NCBI GenBank assembly: GCA_020632875.1
Contig: JACKET010000001.1
Coordinates: forward strand, 248,001-312,000
From: Alphaproteobacteria bacterium
GTDB lineage: Bacteria; Myxococcota_A; UBA796; GCA-2862545
Reading direction: 5' to 3'
Length of the DNA: 64,000 nt
Shown in pieces: positions 26,635 to 36,074 of this stretch. The notes under the pieces are model-generated. The model worked only from the letters and a program-made list of their open reading frames with translations, searched no databases and was not told the DNA's origin. The stretch's first letter is position 1, and every line of letters begins with the position of its first letter. A program made the position numbers and the translations under genes.

Positions 26635-27945
26635 TCAGAGGAGGCGGTAGGTGGCTTTGAGGCGCTCGGCCTCTCCGAGGTTGTCCCAGACGGCCTGGTA
26701 GGTCATCTCCGCGGCGCGACGGATGGTGTCGGCGTCGCCCGCGTCCAGAGCGTACCCGTACATCACGCGGTCCGCGATCTCGGCCGCCGTGACGAGCGCC
26801 TCGAGGTTCACGTCGGGGTACCGCTCGACCGCACGGAGCGCGACGTCGCGGGCCGAATCGCCGGGTTTGCGGTAGATCCCCGCATCTCCGAGGGCGATCT
26901 CGGCGAGACGCCAGTGCAGGCGGGCGCGGCGCGACGGGGGCACGGGCCACATCGGGTCCCGCAGGTGCGAGAGCAGCAGCTGGCGGCGCGTGGGGGGCCC
27001 GAACACGATGAGCCCGGCGACGGCCAGGATCAGCATCGTGAGCAGCGCGCAGCCCATCTGAGCGCCCTGCTGCACGTACTTCATCACCTTCTGGAGGTTC
27101 GGTCCGCCACCGCCGCCGGTGTTCGGCTGGGCGGGGTCGTCGTCCGGATCGACGCCGTGGCTCGGGTTCCCGTCGTCGTCCGGAGGGCCCGTCCGCCACA
27201 GGTAGGGCGCCACGATGGCGGACGAGCCGGTCAGGGCGACGACGAGCACGCCCAGCATCAGCAGCGTGCCGAGCCCCGCGAACGGACGGAACGGATCGGA
27301 CCGCTGCTCGGCGTGCTCGGGGGCCTGGGGAGCCGTGAGCCAGCGGTGCACGCGGTGCCGCTCGCGCCCCCCCATGAACAGCAGCTGCAGCACGATGGCC
27401 AGCGCGAGGATCGACACCGTGCCGGCCGACCAGATCGCGTACTTCGCACCCTCGTGCCACGCCTCCACGCGCCCCGAGTTCTCGGTGAAGATCAGGATGC
27501 CGCCGGTGAACAGGATGGCCGGCGCCCAGGCCGCGACGAGGCCGCGGTTCACGCGCAGGCTCCAGAAGCCGCCGCTCGCCATCATCGAACCCAACATCGA
27601 GCCCAGGAACAGGACGATCACGGGCCCTTCGCCGAACATCCCGTTGAGCATGGGCTCGGCGGTGGCGATGACGTAGACCGCGAACCAGAACGCGAAGAAC
27701 ATCGCCGGCAGGAAGATGCCCGACCGGATGCGGGTGACGCTGGCCACCTGGCCGAGCAGTACCCCGAGCGCGGTGGAGCCCCAGATCGTGCCGATCACGA
27801 TGACGGCCTTCTCGTCCCACGAGTCCTTCGTCATCAGCAGGGCGGCCGAGAACACGACCAGCCCGAGCACACACGTGAGCCAGTAGAGCAGCACGGGCCG
27901 CGACAGCGCGACGAGCTCCCGGACGATGGCGCTGTTGCGGATCAT
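26635..27945 (-). CDS. Multi-span membrane protein of unknown function
   Basis: The 436-residue product has about eight hydrophobic segments in the first two thirds (for example LLYWLTCVLGLVVFSAALL, FLPAMFFAFWFAVYVIATA, LGTLLMLGVLVVALTG and CALLTMLILAVAGLIVFG). A Gly/Asp/Pro linker (PDDDPAQPNTGGGGG) separates the last two spans, and a cytoplasmic helical tail follows. It overlaps the DUF58 gene stop by 4 nt (ATGA), so the two products probably act together in the inner membrane. No family was recognised. Confidence 0.75.
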   Translation of the reverse strand: MIRNSAIVRELVALSRPVLLYWLTCVLGLVVFSAALLMTKDSWDEKAVIVIGTIWGSTALGVLLGQVASVTRIRSGIFLPAMFFAFWFAVYVIATAEPMLNGMFGEGPVIVLFLGSMLGSMMASGGFWSLRVNRGLVAAWAPAILFTGGILIFTENSGRVEAWHEGAKYAIWSAGTVSILALAIVLQLLFMGGRERHRVHRWLTAPQAPEHAEQRSDPFRPFAGLGTLLMLGVLVVALTGSSAIVAPYLWRTGPPDDDGNPSHGVDPDDDPAQPNTGGGGGPNLQKVMKYVQQGAQMGCALLTMLILAVAGLIVFGPPTRRQLLLSHLRDPMWPVPPSRRARLHWRLAEIALGDAGIYRKPGDSARDVALRAVERYPDVNLEALVTAAEIADRVMYGYALDAGDADTIRRAAEMTYQAVWDNLGEAERLKATYRLL

Positions 27946-29696
27946 CCGAGGCCCCCGGTGCCGCCGGCGAGCCCGCGGAGGCGGAGGTGCGTCGCGGTGC
28001 GCTCGATGCGGTACACGGCGTCGCCGCGGCTCGCGAGCTCGCGCTGGGTGGCGCCGGAGCGCCGGGAGGCGATGGCGCGGAGGACCTTGCGGGCCCGCCA
28101 CAGCCGGTACTTCGCCCAGCCCGACTTGAGGCGGCGGGCGATGGTGTTCTCTTCGCTGCCCACGGGGTGCGGACGCGTGAAGATCGCCATCAGCGGGCCG
28201 CCCGGGCGGTCGAGCACGTCCAGCAGCCAGTGCTTGTCGGGCTTCCCGAGGGCTTCGGCGGGATCGAGGAAGACCCAGGTGGTCGACAGCCCCTCCTTCG
28301 GGCTGGGCGGGCTCGCGGTGAACCGGGCCGTCACCACGACGGCGTGGACGTTCTCGCCGAGCGACTCCATCAGCTCGGACACGTCGTGCTCGGACTGCCA
28401 CCGGATCCGGGCGCCGAGGTCCTGCCAGCGTGTCGCGCCTCCCTTCTTCGCCTGGAGCTGCTCGATCTCCATGGTGCGGTTGTCGGGGGCCAGCGCGGCG
28501 GCGACCAGGATGACGCGGTTCCCGTCCTCCACGAGGGCGCGGGTGATGCCGAGCGCCGCTTCGACGACGGCGTCGAGGATGTCGTCGGCGCCGTGTGCCG
28601 CGTCGAGGACGTGGCCCTTCGGGATGTAGCTGTCGATCACGAGCAGGATGTCGCGCTTGTGGACCTCGCGGGTCTCGGGCCGCCGGACCTGCAGCGCGCC
28701 CGTCTTCATCGACAGGCGCCAGTGGATGCGGCGCGTGTCGTCGCCCGGCGCGTACTCGCTGAAGCGGAAGTGGTCGTCCGTCGCGAAGCGGTGGGGACGG
28801 GTGAGGACGTCGGGCGACATCCGGTTGGTGCGCGGCGGCTCGATGACCTCGACGGGCCGGATGCGCGGCAGCACCTTGAGCTCGGCCGTCGCGAGGCTCG
28901 CGACGCTGATGCGCGTGATGCCGAGGGCGTCGGAGTACCACAGCTGCGCGGGGCCCAGCAGGTACACGCCGCGTGGCGTGGCGCGCAGGCGACCGCGGCG
29001 CTCGAGCTCGCCGCCGCGCGCTGCGGGCCCGACCTGGTAGCGGCTCTCGGTCTTCAGCCGCGCGGGCAGGGTCTCTTCGACGAGCAGGCTGTAGCCCCAG
29101 GGCACCGGCGTCCGCCGGAACAGGAAGACCTCTTCGGCCTGAGCGCCCGCGAGGCAGACGGCCGGCTGGATCTGGCGCTCGATCCCGGACTGTGCGCGCC
29201 CGATGCCGGACTCGAAGGTGCGGACGAAGAAGGTCGAGGTGAAGACCGTCCAGCCGACGACCATGTAGAACAGGAACAGCCCGATGGTCGCCATGAGCCC
29301 GAGCGAGGCCCAGCGCCACGACAGCGACGCGAGCACGAGCATCAGCGACATGAAGAGCAGCGACCAGCCGCGGCCGGTGATCACCTGGAGGTGGGTGTAG
29401 AGCACGTCGAGCACGCGGCTCGGCCCGAGCGTCTTCCGCTTCCAGTGGAACGCCATCTCACGGAACGACTTCACGCCGAGCCCGACGACCTGCGCGAGGC
29501 TCACGGGCAGCAGGATGAGCGCAGTGAACGACATCAGCGCCGGGAATGTCTCGGCGACCTCGGCCACGTCGAAGAACACGGCAGCGGCGAGCCCCACGAC
29601 GAACGGGAGCAGGAACATCCCGAACAGCTGGAGGAACACGCCAGGCAGGGTGAGCCAGATCGGACGGGGAGGGGCGCCGACGGCAACGCGCTTCAT
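27942..29696 (-). CDS. DUF58 domain membrane protein
   Basis: The 584-residue product has about four N-terminal spans (residues ~15-165) and a C-terminal soluble half. The DUF58 signature FSEYAPGDDTRRIHWRLS is followed by DILLVIDSYIPKGH, a von-Willebrand-A-like strand and metal-site region. DUF58 proteins commonly pair with MoxR ATPases and transglutaminases in envelope-related clusters; here the partner is the coupled membrane protein and no MoxR gene is visible in the window. The product is longer at both ends than average. Confidence 0.88.
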   Translation of the reverse strand: MKRVAVGAPPRPIWLTLPGVFLQLFGMFLLPFVVGLAAAVFFDVAEVAETFPALMSFTALILLPVSLAQVVGLGVKSFREMAFHWKRKTLGPSRVLDVLYTHLQVITGRGWSLLFMSLMLVLASLSWRWASLGLMATIGLFLFYMVVGWTVFTSTFFVRTFESGIGRAQSGIERQIQPAVCLAGAQAEEVFLFRRTPVPWGYSLLVEETLPARLKTESRYQVGPAARGGELERRGRLRATPRGVYLLGPAQLWYSDALGITRISVASLATAELKVLPRIRPVEVIEPPRTNRMSPDVLTRPHRFATDDHFRFSEYAPGDDTRRIHWRLSMKTGALQVRRPETREVHKRDILLVIDSYIPKGHVLDAAHGADDILDAVVEAALGITRALVEDGNRVILVAAALAPDNRTMEIEQLQAKKGGATRWQDLGARIRWQSEHDVSELMESLGENVHAVVVTARFTASPPSPKEGLSTTWVFLDPAEALGKPDKHWLLDVLDRPGGPLMAIFTRPHPVGSEENTIARRLKSGWAKYRLWRARKVLRAIASRRSGATQRELASRGDAVYRIERTATHLRLRGLAGGTGGLG

Positions 29697-29740
29697 TCCC
29701 GAAGCTTAGTGCGCGGACGGGTGGCTTGTCCCGCCCGCGA

Positions 29741-32272
29741 TCAGCACCCGTCGGTGTTCGCGCTGCGCCCGGTCTCGCCCGGCGAGCCGAGCCCGCCGCC
29801 GCCACCGCCCGCGCTGCCGACGTTGTAGTTCGTCGCCGTCTCGGTGAGGGTCGAGCCCTGCCGGCACACGGCACCCACCGACGGACCGCCGCCGCCGCCA
29901 CCGCCGTGGCCGCCGCGACCGCCCTGGCCGCCGTCTCCGCCGTCTCCGCCCTTGCCGGCCGCGTCGAAGAACAGCGGATCGCCGCCGCCGCCACCGGACC
30001 CGCCTGGGCCGCCGAGACCGCCGGAGCCGCCCTGGCCACCGTTGCCGCCGGAGCCGCCGTTGCCGGACTGCAGGTCGGTGTCGATCACGCTGACCGACGA
30101 GCCGATGAGCACGAGGGCCACGCTCGCGCCGCCCCCGGTGCCGCCGGTGCCGCCGGAGCCTCCGGAGCCGCCGCCACCACCGCCGCCGCCGGAGCCGCCC
30201 CAGGTGTCGCAGCTGATGTCGTTCTCGCCGCCGTCACCGCCGCCACCGCCGCCGCCGCCGCCGCCGTTCCCACCGACCCCGCCGGTCGTCCCGTTCGCAG
30301 CCGCGTAGCCGGACGCGCTGAAGTCGCCGATCTCGAAGCCGGGCAGGCCCGGCGTGCCGTCGGCGCCCTGCAGGCCCGGATCGCCGTCGCTGCCATCGCG
30401 GGACGTGCCCGCCGCTCCGCCGCCGCCACCGGGACCGACGCCGTCGATCCCGTCTTCCTGCTGGGGCCGCCCGTTGTCGTTCGAGCCGCCCTTGCCGCCG
30501 CGCCCGCCGGTGGTGACGCCGCTCGTCAGGCCGCCCGCGCCCCCACTCGGTTGCGCGTGCGGCCCACCACAGACACCGAACAGGCCGGAGTTCTCGGTCT
30601 GCGAGTTGCCTCCATTGCCGCCGAGGAGCCCGATGCCACCGGGCGAACCACCGACGCCCGACGTGCCGCTGCCCGCGTTGCCGGCCCGCAGCAGCGAGGA
30701 GTTGATTGTGAGACCGTCGCTGTCGATCACGGTGAGCGCGATGGACGAGGCCCCCGAGGTGCTCGTGTTCCCGGCGCGGAGCTCGACCTGCTGGAACTCG
30801 GTGGGGGAGGTCCAGTTCTGGATGACGAAGCCGGCGTTCGTGGTCGACAGCAGCGACAGGTCGTTCACGTCGCGCGACCAGCCGTTCTGCGGGGCGTAGC
30901 CGCCGTAGAGGCTCACGCCCTGCTGCAGCGTGCCGCTGTGCCCGATGTTGCCGTCGCCGAGCGCGATGCGCGTGCGGCCGCTCGACGACACCACCGCGTA
31001 GGCCCGGGTGAGGTCGGCGACCGCGGAGCCGCGGGTGAGCCCGTCGTTCGCGTTGTTGCCGGCCACGGGGTCGACGAAGATCAGCTGCGTCTCGACGCCG
31101 TCGAGCCCGTCGCAGTTCGCGTCGGTGTAGCCCGCATCGGGGAAGTCGAGGGCCGCGGGGTTGGTGTCGGGATCGGCGTCGTCACAGTCGCCTTCGGTGA
31201 GCGTCGTGCACGTGATCTCGACGGAATCGACGCAGGGACCGACTTCGCAGTAGCAGTCGCCGTCGTCGTCGAACGCCGGGGTGTCTTCGTCGACGAACCC
31301 GTCGCAGTCGTTGTCGATGCTGTCCTGCAGCTCGCCCGCACCCGGGTAGATCTGCGAGCTCGTGTCGTCGCAGTCGTCGCGCGGGTCGGTGCCCGTGTAG
31401 TTCACGCAGTTCAGGTCGACGTGGCCGTCGTTGTCGTCGTCTTTGTCGTCGACCACGCCGCTGCAGTCGTTGTCGAGCGCGTCACCACACACCTCCACCG
31501 CGTTGGGGTGGATGCTGGCGTTGGTGTCGTCACAGTCGCCCGAGTTGGACGAGAACCCGTCGCCGTCGAGGTCGGCGCCGTTCTGGTCTTCGACGTCGAT
31601 CGCCACCTGGTCTTCGCCGGAGTTGCCCTCGGGGTCGATCGCCGTGACCGTCAGGATGTACCCGGCGACCACGGTGGGCTGCCAGGTGCCGGTGACGAGC
31701 CCGGAGCCGTTGGGGTTGCCCGTCCAGATGGTCTCGATGGCGCCCGAGCTGACGTTCTCGGCGGTCCACTCGACCGTGAGCGCCGACACGTTGCCCTGCG
31801 GATCGCTCACGCTGGCCGACAGATCGACGATCTGACCGAGGAAGAAGTTCGCGAACAGCGCGGGCTCGTTGATCGAGACCTCGGGATCGACGATGGCGTC
31901 GCCGACCGACACGCTGATGGTGTCTTCGCCGACCGCGCCGTCGGCGTCGATCGCGCGGAGCGTGATCGCGTGGGGGCCGGGGGAGAGGACCGTGGAGATG
32001 CGGGTGATGCCGTCGGCGTCGGGCACCGCGATGCCGTTCGTGACGATCTCGCCGTCGACGGAGCTGATCCACGTGACCGTGGTGATGTCGGACAGCCCGT
32101 TGCCGTCGGCCACCGTGCCGACGAAGTCGACGTTCATCCCCGACACGACGGCCGTTCCGTCGGTGGGGCTGTTGATCGACGCCGCAGGCTCGACGTTGGC
32201 GGTCTGGGCGACGGTGATGTCGTTCTTGCAGGCGGCGAGGACCACCAGGACGACAGGGGAGACGAGGCGCAT
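29741..32272 (-). CDS. MopE repeat lipoprotein with glycine-rich collagen-like half
   Basis: The 843-residue product starts at an ATG after GGAGGAACCGT and has a lipobox (VVLVVLAACKND). Two or three Ig-like/cadherin-like modules (residues ~20-230), then MopE repeats (DCDDTNASIHPNAVEVCGD and similar, ~240-400), then a domain beginning VDPVAGNNANDGLTRGSAV typical of right-handed parallel beta-helix proteins. From about 545 to the end the sequence is dominated by Gly-Gly-X tracts. The Gly-rich half may form a flexible or polyglycine-II-like surface. The function is unknown. Confidence 0.85.
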   Translation of the reverse strand: MRLVSPVVLVVLAACKNDITVAQTANVEPAASINSPTDGTAVVSGMNVDFVGTVADGNGLSDITTVTWISSVDGEIVTNGIAVPDADGITRISTVLSPGPHAITLRAIDADGAVGEDTISVSVGDAIVDPEVSINEPALFANFFLGQIVDLSASVSDPQGNVSALTVEWTAENVSSGAIETIWTGNPNGSGLVTGTWQPTVVAGYILTVTAIDPEGNSGEDQVAIDVEDQNGADLDGDGFSSNSGDCDDTNASIHPNAVEVCGDALDNDCSGVVDDKDDDNDGHVDLNCVNYTGTDPRDDCDDTSSQIYPGAGELQDSIDNDCDGFVDEDTPAFDDDGDCYCEVGPCVDSVEITCTTLTEGDCDDADPDTNPAALDFPDAGYTDANCDGLDGVETQLIFVDPVAGNNANDGLTRGSAVADLTRAYAVVSSSGRTRIALGDGNIGHSGTLQQGVSLYGGYAPQNGWSRDVNDLSLLSTTNAGFVIQNWTSPTEFQQVELRAGNTSTSGASSIALTVIDSDGLTINSSLLRAGNAGSGTSGVGGSPGGIGLLGGNGGNSQTENSGLFGVCGGPHAQPSGGAGGLTSGVTTGGRGGKGGSNDNGRPQQEDGIDGVGPGGGGGAAGTSRDGSDGDPGLQGADGTPGLPGFEIGDFSASGYAAANGTTGGVGGNGGGGGGGGGGDGGENDISCDTWGGSGGGGGGGGSGGSGGTGGTGGGASVALVLIGSSVSVIDTDLQSGNGGSGGNGGQGGSGGLGGPGGSGGGGGDPLFFDAAGKGGDGGDGGQGGRGGHGGGGGGGPSVGAVCRQGSTLTETATNYNVGSAGGGGGGLGSPGETGRSANTDGC

Positions 32273-32322
32273 ACGGTTCCTCCGCCCGGGGAGTATACCG
32301 GTGCGTCGCCTCCGTTCGCTCG

Positions 32323-33243
32323 TCAGAACGCGGGAGCGGGGCCCCGCGGCACGATCCCATGGGGATTGATCGACCGGTGCGAGCCGTAGTAGTGCACCTT
32401 GATCGAGTCGAAATCCACGGTCTCGCGGACGTTTCCGGTGTGGTACAGGCGGCGCGTGAACGCCTGGAGGTTCGGCATGTCGGCGATCCGACGGACGTTG
32501 CACTTGAAGTGCCCGTGGTAGACGAGGTCGAAGCGGATCAGCGTGACCCAGAGGCGCCAGTCGGCCTCGGTGGGGTGGTCGGCGACGAGGTACTCGCGCC
32601 CCTCGAGCAGGGCCTCGGCGCGCTCGAGGGCCGCGAACAGCTCGGCCACGGCCTCGTCGTAGGCCTCTTGCGTCGTGGCGAAGCCGCAGCGATAGACGCC
32701 GTTGTTGATGGACGGGTAGATCCAGGCGTTCAACGCGTCGATCGCGGCGGTGTGCTGCGGAGGGCGCCAGGACGGCACCTCGGTGGTGTGCAGCGGGCGG
32801 AAGGCCGTGTCGAGGTACCGGATGATCTCGCTCGACTCGTTGTTCGCGATGGTCCGGTGCTTCGTGTCCCACAGGATCGGGACCGTCACGCGGCCCGTGT
32901 ACACAGGGTCGGCGTGGGTGTACAGCTCGTGTGCGAAGCGCGCCCCGAACAGGGGCTCGGGCGTGTCGAAGTGCCAGCCGCCGTCCAGCATCCACGGGCT
33001 CACGCGGGTCACGGGCAGCACCTCGGTCAGCCCGAACACCTCGCGCGCGACCATCACGCGGTGGCACCAGGGGCACGCGTCGGCGATGTACAGGTGGTAG
33101 CGCCCGGCCTCCGGGCGGAACCGGGCGTCGGCCCGGTCTTCGATGGGATTGCGGAACTGCGCTTCCGACCGGACGAAGCGCCCACCGGTCGACTTCGTGT
33201 CATACCAGGTGTCGCGCCACTCCCCTTCGACGAGCATGCCCAT
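32323..33243 (-). CDS. yqjG: Glutathionyl-hydroquinone reductase (Xi-class GST)
   Basis: The 306-residue product matches YqjG/PcpF-type enzymes that reduce glutathionyl-hydroquinones. The catalytic Cys lies in IADACPWCHRV, and family features include IPILWD-like VPILWDTKHRTIANNESSEI and the C-terminal ALERAEALLEGREYLV and DWRLWVTLIRFD. The start was chosen because AGGAGG lies 6 nt upstream of the ATG at 33243. It is divergent from rsmI, and the short intergenic region holds an inverted repeat. Confidence 0.92.
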   Translation of the reverse strand: MGMLVEGEWRDTWYDTKSTGGRFVRSEAQFRNPIEDRADARFRPEAGRYHLYIADACPWCHRVMVAREVFGLTEVLPVTRVSPWMLDGGWHFDTPEPLFGARFAHELYTHADPVYTGRVTVPILWDTKHRTIANNESSEIIRYLDTAFRPLHTTEVPSWRPPQHTAAIDALNAWIYPSINNGVYRCGFATTQEAYDEAVAELFAALERAEALLEGREYLVADHPTEADWRLWVTLIRFDLVYHGHFKCNVRRIADMPNLQAFTRRLYHTGNVRETVDFDSIKVHYYGSHRSINPHGIVPRGPAPAF

Positions 33244-33271
33244 GCGGAGCCTCCTGTGACGACGTATTCTC

Positions 33272-33304
33272 GAACAATCGGGCCCGCCCGGCACAGGATT
33301 GTTC
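33272..33304. promoter_or_regulatory. Inverted repeat between yqjG and rsmI
   Basis: GAACAATC, 17 bp, then GATTGTTC: a perfect 8-bp inverted repeat of low GC content in a high-GC context, ending one base before the rsmI ATG. It could be a dimeric-regulator operator for both divergent genes, or a hairpin that masks the rsmI start. Confidence 0.45.
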
Positions 33305-33305
33305 C

Positions 33306-34145
33306 ATGAGCGAGCGGGGTCGGTTGTTCCTCATCCCCACGCCGCTCGGGAACCTCGGCGATCTGGCGCCCCGCTCGCGCGAGCTCCTCGAGTCGGTGGG
33401 CGCGCTGTTCTGCGAAGATACGCGCACCACGTCGCGCCTGCTCGCGAAGCTCGAGCTGAAGTCGCCCACCCTGGTCGCGCTGCACGACCACAACGAGCGC
33501 CAGCGCGTGGCCGCCGTGCTCGACCGCCTCGAGCGCGGCGACGTGGGCATGGTGAGCGAGGCCGGCACGCCCGTGCTGTCCGACCCGGGCTACGTGGTGG
33601 TCCGCGCCGCGATCGAAGCCGGGTTCGAGGTGATCAGCGTGCCGGGGCCCAGCGCGGCCGTCGCGGCGGTCGTCGGCAGCGGGCTGCCCGTCGATCGCTT
33701 CGTGTTCGCGGGCTTCCCGCCGCGTCAGAGCGGCAAGCGCCGCGCCTGGCTGGCCGAGCTCGCCGCCGAGCGCTCGACCCTCGTTCTCTACGAAGCGCCC
33801 CGCCGCATCGTCGGCCTTCTCGAGGATCTGGAGGCCGAGCTCGGCGACCGCCCCGTCGCGCTCGCGGTGAACCTGAGCAAGCTCGGCGAGCGGTTCGTCC
33901 GCGGGTCGGCCAGCGCCGTGGCCACCGTGCTGCGCGCCGAAGACGAGGTGCGCGGCGAGATGACCCTGGTCGTGGGGGGCTTCGAGGGCGGCGAGGACGA
34001 CGCCCTGTGGGAGCGCGCCGAGGGCGTGATGACGGGGCTCCTCGAGGCCGGCACCCCCGCCGGAGCCGTGCGCGACGCGGTCTGCGCGGCGTTCGGCCTG
34101 CCGCGACGCGAGGTGTACCAGCGCATCCTCGAGCTCCAGGGCTGA
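33306..34145 (+). CDS. rsmI: 16S rRNA (cytidine-1402-2'-O) methyltransferase RsmI
   Basis: The 279-residue enzyme methylates C1402 of 16S rRNA. Family motifs are clear: LFLIPTPLGNLGDLAPR at the N-terminus, CEDTRTTSRLL, VSEAGTPVLSDPG and VPGPSAAVAAVVGSGLP, then FAGFPPRQSGKRR. Length is typical (~280). The start is set by the consensus N-terminus. It converges with the prepilin peptidase gene 19 bp downstream. Confidence 0.96.
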   Translation: MSERGRLFLIPTPLGNLGDLAPRSRELLESVGALFCEDTRTTSRLLAKLELKSPTLVALHDHNERQRVAAVLDRLERGDVGMVSEAGTPVLSDPGYVVVRAAIEAGFEVISVPGPSAAVAAVVGSGLPVDRFVFAGFPPRQSGKRRAWLAELAAERSTLVLYEAPRRIVGLLEDLEAELGDRPVALAVNLSKLGERFVRGSASAVATVLRAEDEVRGEMTLVVGGFEGGEDDALWERAEGVMTGLLEAGTPAGAVRDAVCAAFGLPRREVYQRILELQG

Positions 34146-34164
34146 CCGGGACGACCCGAGCGAC

Positions 34165-35013
34165 TCAGGGCCCGGGCAGCCACACGAACAGCGCCGGCAG
34201 GAACCGCTTCATCAGCTCGTCGCCGTACAGCAGGTAGACCAGCGCCCACAGCGCCAGGTTCGGACCGAAGGGCAGGTACACCCTGCGCTGGTGCCAGATC
34301 GTCATCCCGATGCCGACGACCGACCCCGTGATGCTCGCCATCATGGTCACGGCGACGATCGCGGGGTGCGCACCGAGGAAGCTGCCGATCATCGCCAGCA
34401 GCTTCACGTCGCCCCAGCCGAGCGCCTCCCGCCCCGACACGAAGAGCGCGGCGAGCGCCATGCCGCCGAAGAACACCCCGCCGAGCAGCGCGCCCACGAC
34501 CGCCTGGCGCCACCCGACGGCCATCCACCCCGTGTAGCCGAGCACCTCGAGCAGCGCGCAGCCCAGGACGCCCACGGGGATGGCGTAGATCGTCACCTCG
34601 TCCGGGAGGATGCGATGCCGGATGTCGACGAAGCTCCCGATCACCAGCGCGCCGACGAACACGAAGTACAAGGCCGCGGCGGCGAGGTGCGCGGGGTCGA
34701 GGTCGAACGGCGTCGGCACGAAGCGTCGGAACACGAGGAACCCGAGCAGCCCGCCGAGCACCTCGGTGAGCGGGTAGGTCGCCGGGATCGGCCAGCCGCA
34801 CGTCCGGCACTTCCGACCGAGCAGCAGCCACGACACGACGGGGACGTTGTCGCGCGCCTCGACCATCGTGCCGCACGACGGGCACTGCGACCGCGGGTGG
34901 ATCACCGAGCGGTCCTCGGGCCAGCGCGCGATGCACACGTTCCAGAAGGAGCCGAGCACGAGCCCGAACAGGACGCTGAACACCGCGTACAGGGCGTACA
35001 GCGGGTCGATCAC
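34165..35013 (-). CDS. pilD: Prepilin peptidase / type IV leader peptidase
   Basis: The 282-residue aspartic protease removes leader peptides from type IV prepilins and type II secretion pseudopilins. It has ~8 membrane spans, an N-terminal zinc-type pair (CPSCG and CRTCG), and the two catalytic Asp motifs IGSFVDIRHRILPDE and LGWGDVKLLAMIG. The GTG start overlaps the DegT stop (GTGA), so it is the last gene of a five-gene minus-strand run. No pilin gene lies in the window. Confidence 0.95.
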   Translation of the reverse strand: MIDPLYALYAVFSVLFGLVLGSFWNVCIARWPEDRSVIHPRSQCPSCGTMVEARDNVPVVSWLLLGRKCRTCGWPIPATYPLTEVLGGLLGFLVFRRFVPTPFDLDPAHLAAAALYFVFVGALVIGSFVDIRHRILPDEVTIYAIPVGVLGCALLEVLGYTGWMAVGWRQAVVGALLGGVFFGGMALAALFVSGREALGWGDVKLLAMIGSFLGAHPAIVAVTMMASITGSVVGIGMTIWHQRRVYLPFGPNLALWALVYLLYGDELMKRFLPALFVWLPGP

Positions 35014-36074
35014 GCCGACTCCAGCGCTCGCCCGACGCGCTCGACCTCGTCGTCGGAGAGGCCCGCGTGCACCGGGATCGCGAGGAGCTCCGCGCACAGG
35101 CGCGTCGCCACGGGGCAGTCGGCGGGCGGGATTCGCCCGACCAGGGCGGGCTGCTCGGTCAGCGGGCGCGGGTAGTACACGGTCGTCTCGATGCCGTGCG
35201 CCTCGAGGTGCGCGGCGAGCCGTGCGCGGTCGGGTGCGCGCACGAGGTAGCTCGGCACGGGGTTCCCCGGGTCGCGGGGCAGGGGCTCGCAGGCGGCGGA
35301 CACACAGGAGTCGTAGTGCCGCGCGATGGCCTGGCGGCGTCGGATCCGGTCGTGGAGTGTCGGGAGCTGTCCGAGGAGGACGGCCGCGGCGACGGCGTCG
35401 AGCCGGCTGTTGCGGCCGACGTGCCCCTCGACCCGCGCGTGCACGTGGGGACCGACGAGCCCGTGGCTGCCGAGCCGGCGGACCTTCTCGATCGCCGCGG
35501 GGTCGCCCACGACGAACCCGCCGTCGCCCGCGCTGCTGAGGGTCTTCGTCGGGTAGGTGGACACGGCGGTGAGCTCGCCGGTGGAGGCCGGAGGGGAGCA
35601 GCCCACGGCCTGGGCGGCGTCGTCCACGGTGCGCACACCGATCCGGTGCGCCGTGCAGCGGTTCCCGAACAGGTGCACCGGGAGCACGACGCGCAGGCGC
35701 GGGGCGTCGAGGGCAGCGAGCGCTGAGGGGCACATCAGCCCGCGTGCGTCGACGTCCACCACGCGCGGGACGGCGCCGATCGCGCAGACCGCGCCGGCCG
35801 TCGCGAAGAAGGTGAGGGCGGGGACCGCGACCTCGTCGCCAGCGGACACGCCTGCAGCCTGGAGCGCCAGGATGATCGCGTCGGTGCCCGACGCCACGCC
35901 GACCGCCGCATCGCGCTCGAACAGGTGGGCCATCGCCGCTTCGGCCTCTTCGACGACGGGACCGCCGATCCACCGACCGCTGCGGAGCACGGCCAGGACG
36001 CGGCTCTCGACGGCATCGGCCACGGCGGCATGGCGTCGCGCGAGGTCGGCCATTCGGATTCGGGGTGCGGTCAA
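35010..36074 (-). CDS. DegT/DnrJ/EryC1/StrS-type PLP aminotransferase
   Basis: The 354-residue product is of the sugar aminotransferase family: SGTDAIILALQAAGV (phosphate region), TVDDAAQAVG (Asp contacting the PLP ring) and the Schiff-base Lys in STYPTKTLSSAGDGGF at about residue 176, plus a C-terminal RPLTEQPAL segment. These enzymes usually make 3- or 4-aminosugars for surface polysaccharides, but some act elsewhere. The TTG at 36074 overlaps the permease stop (TTGA) and gives RIRMADL at the right place; an ATG at 36053 would cut off that strand. Confidence 0.9.
   Translation of the reverse strand: MTAPRIRMADLARRHAAVADAVESRVLAVLRSGRWIGGPVVEEAEAAMAHLFERDAAVGVASGTDAIILALQAAGVSAGDEVAVPALTFFATAGAVCAIGAVPRVVDVDARGLMCPSALAALDAPRLRVVLPVHLFGNRCTAHRIGVRTVDDAAQAVGCSPPASTGELTAVSTYPTKTLSSAGDGGFVVGDPAAIEKVRRLGSHGLVGPHVHARVEGHVGRNSRLDAVAAAVLLGQLPTLHDRIRRRQAIARHYDSCVSAACEPLPRDPGNPVPSYLVRAPDRARLAAHLEAHGIETTVYYPRPLTEQPALVGRIPPADCPVATRLCAELLAIPVHAGLSDDEVERVGRALESA

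Noticed and set aside
29726..32389. Plus-strand 887-residue Ala/Val-rich frame
   Set aside because: It is antisense to the Gly-rich MopE lipoprotein; composition follows from GC-rich Gly codons and no recognisable motif appears.
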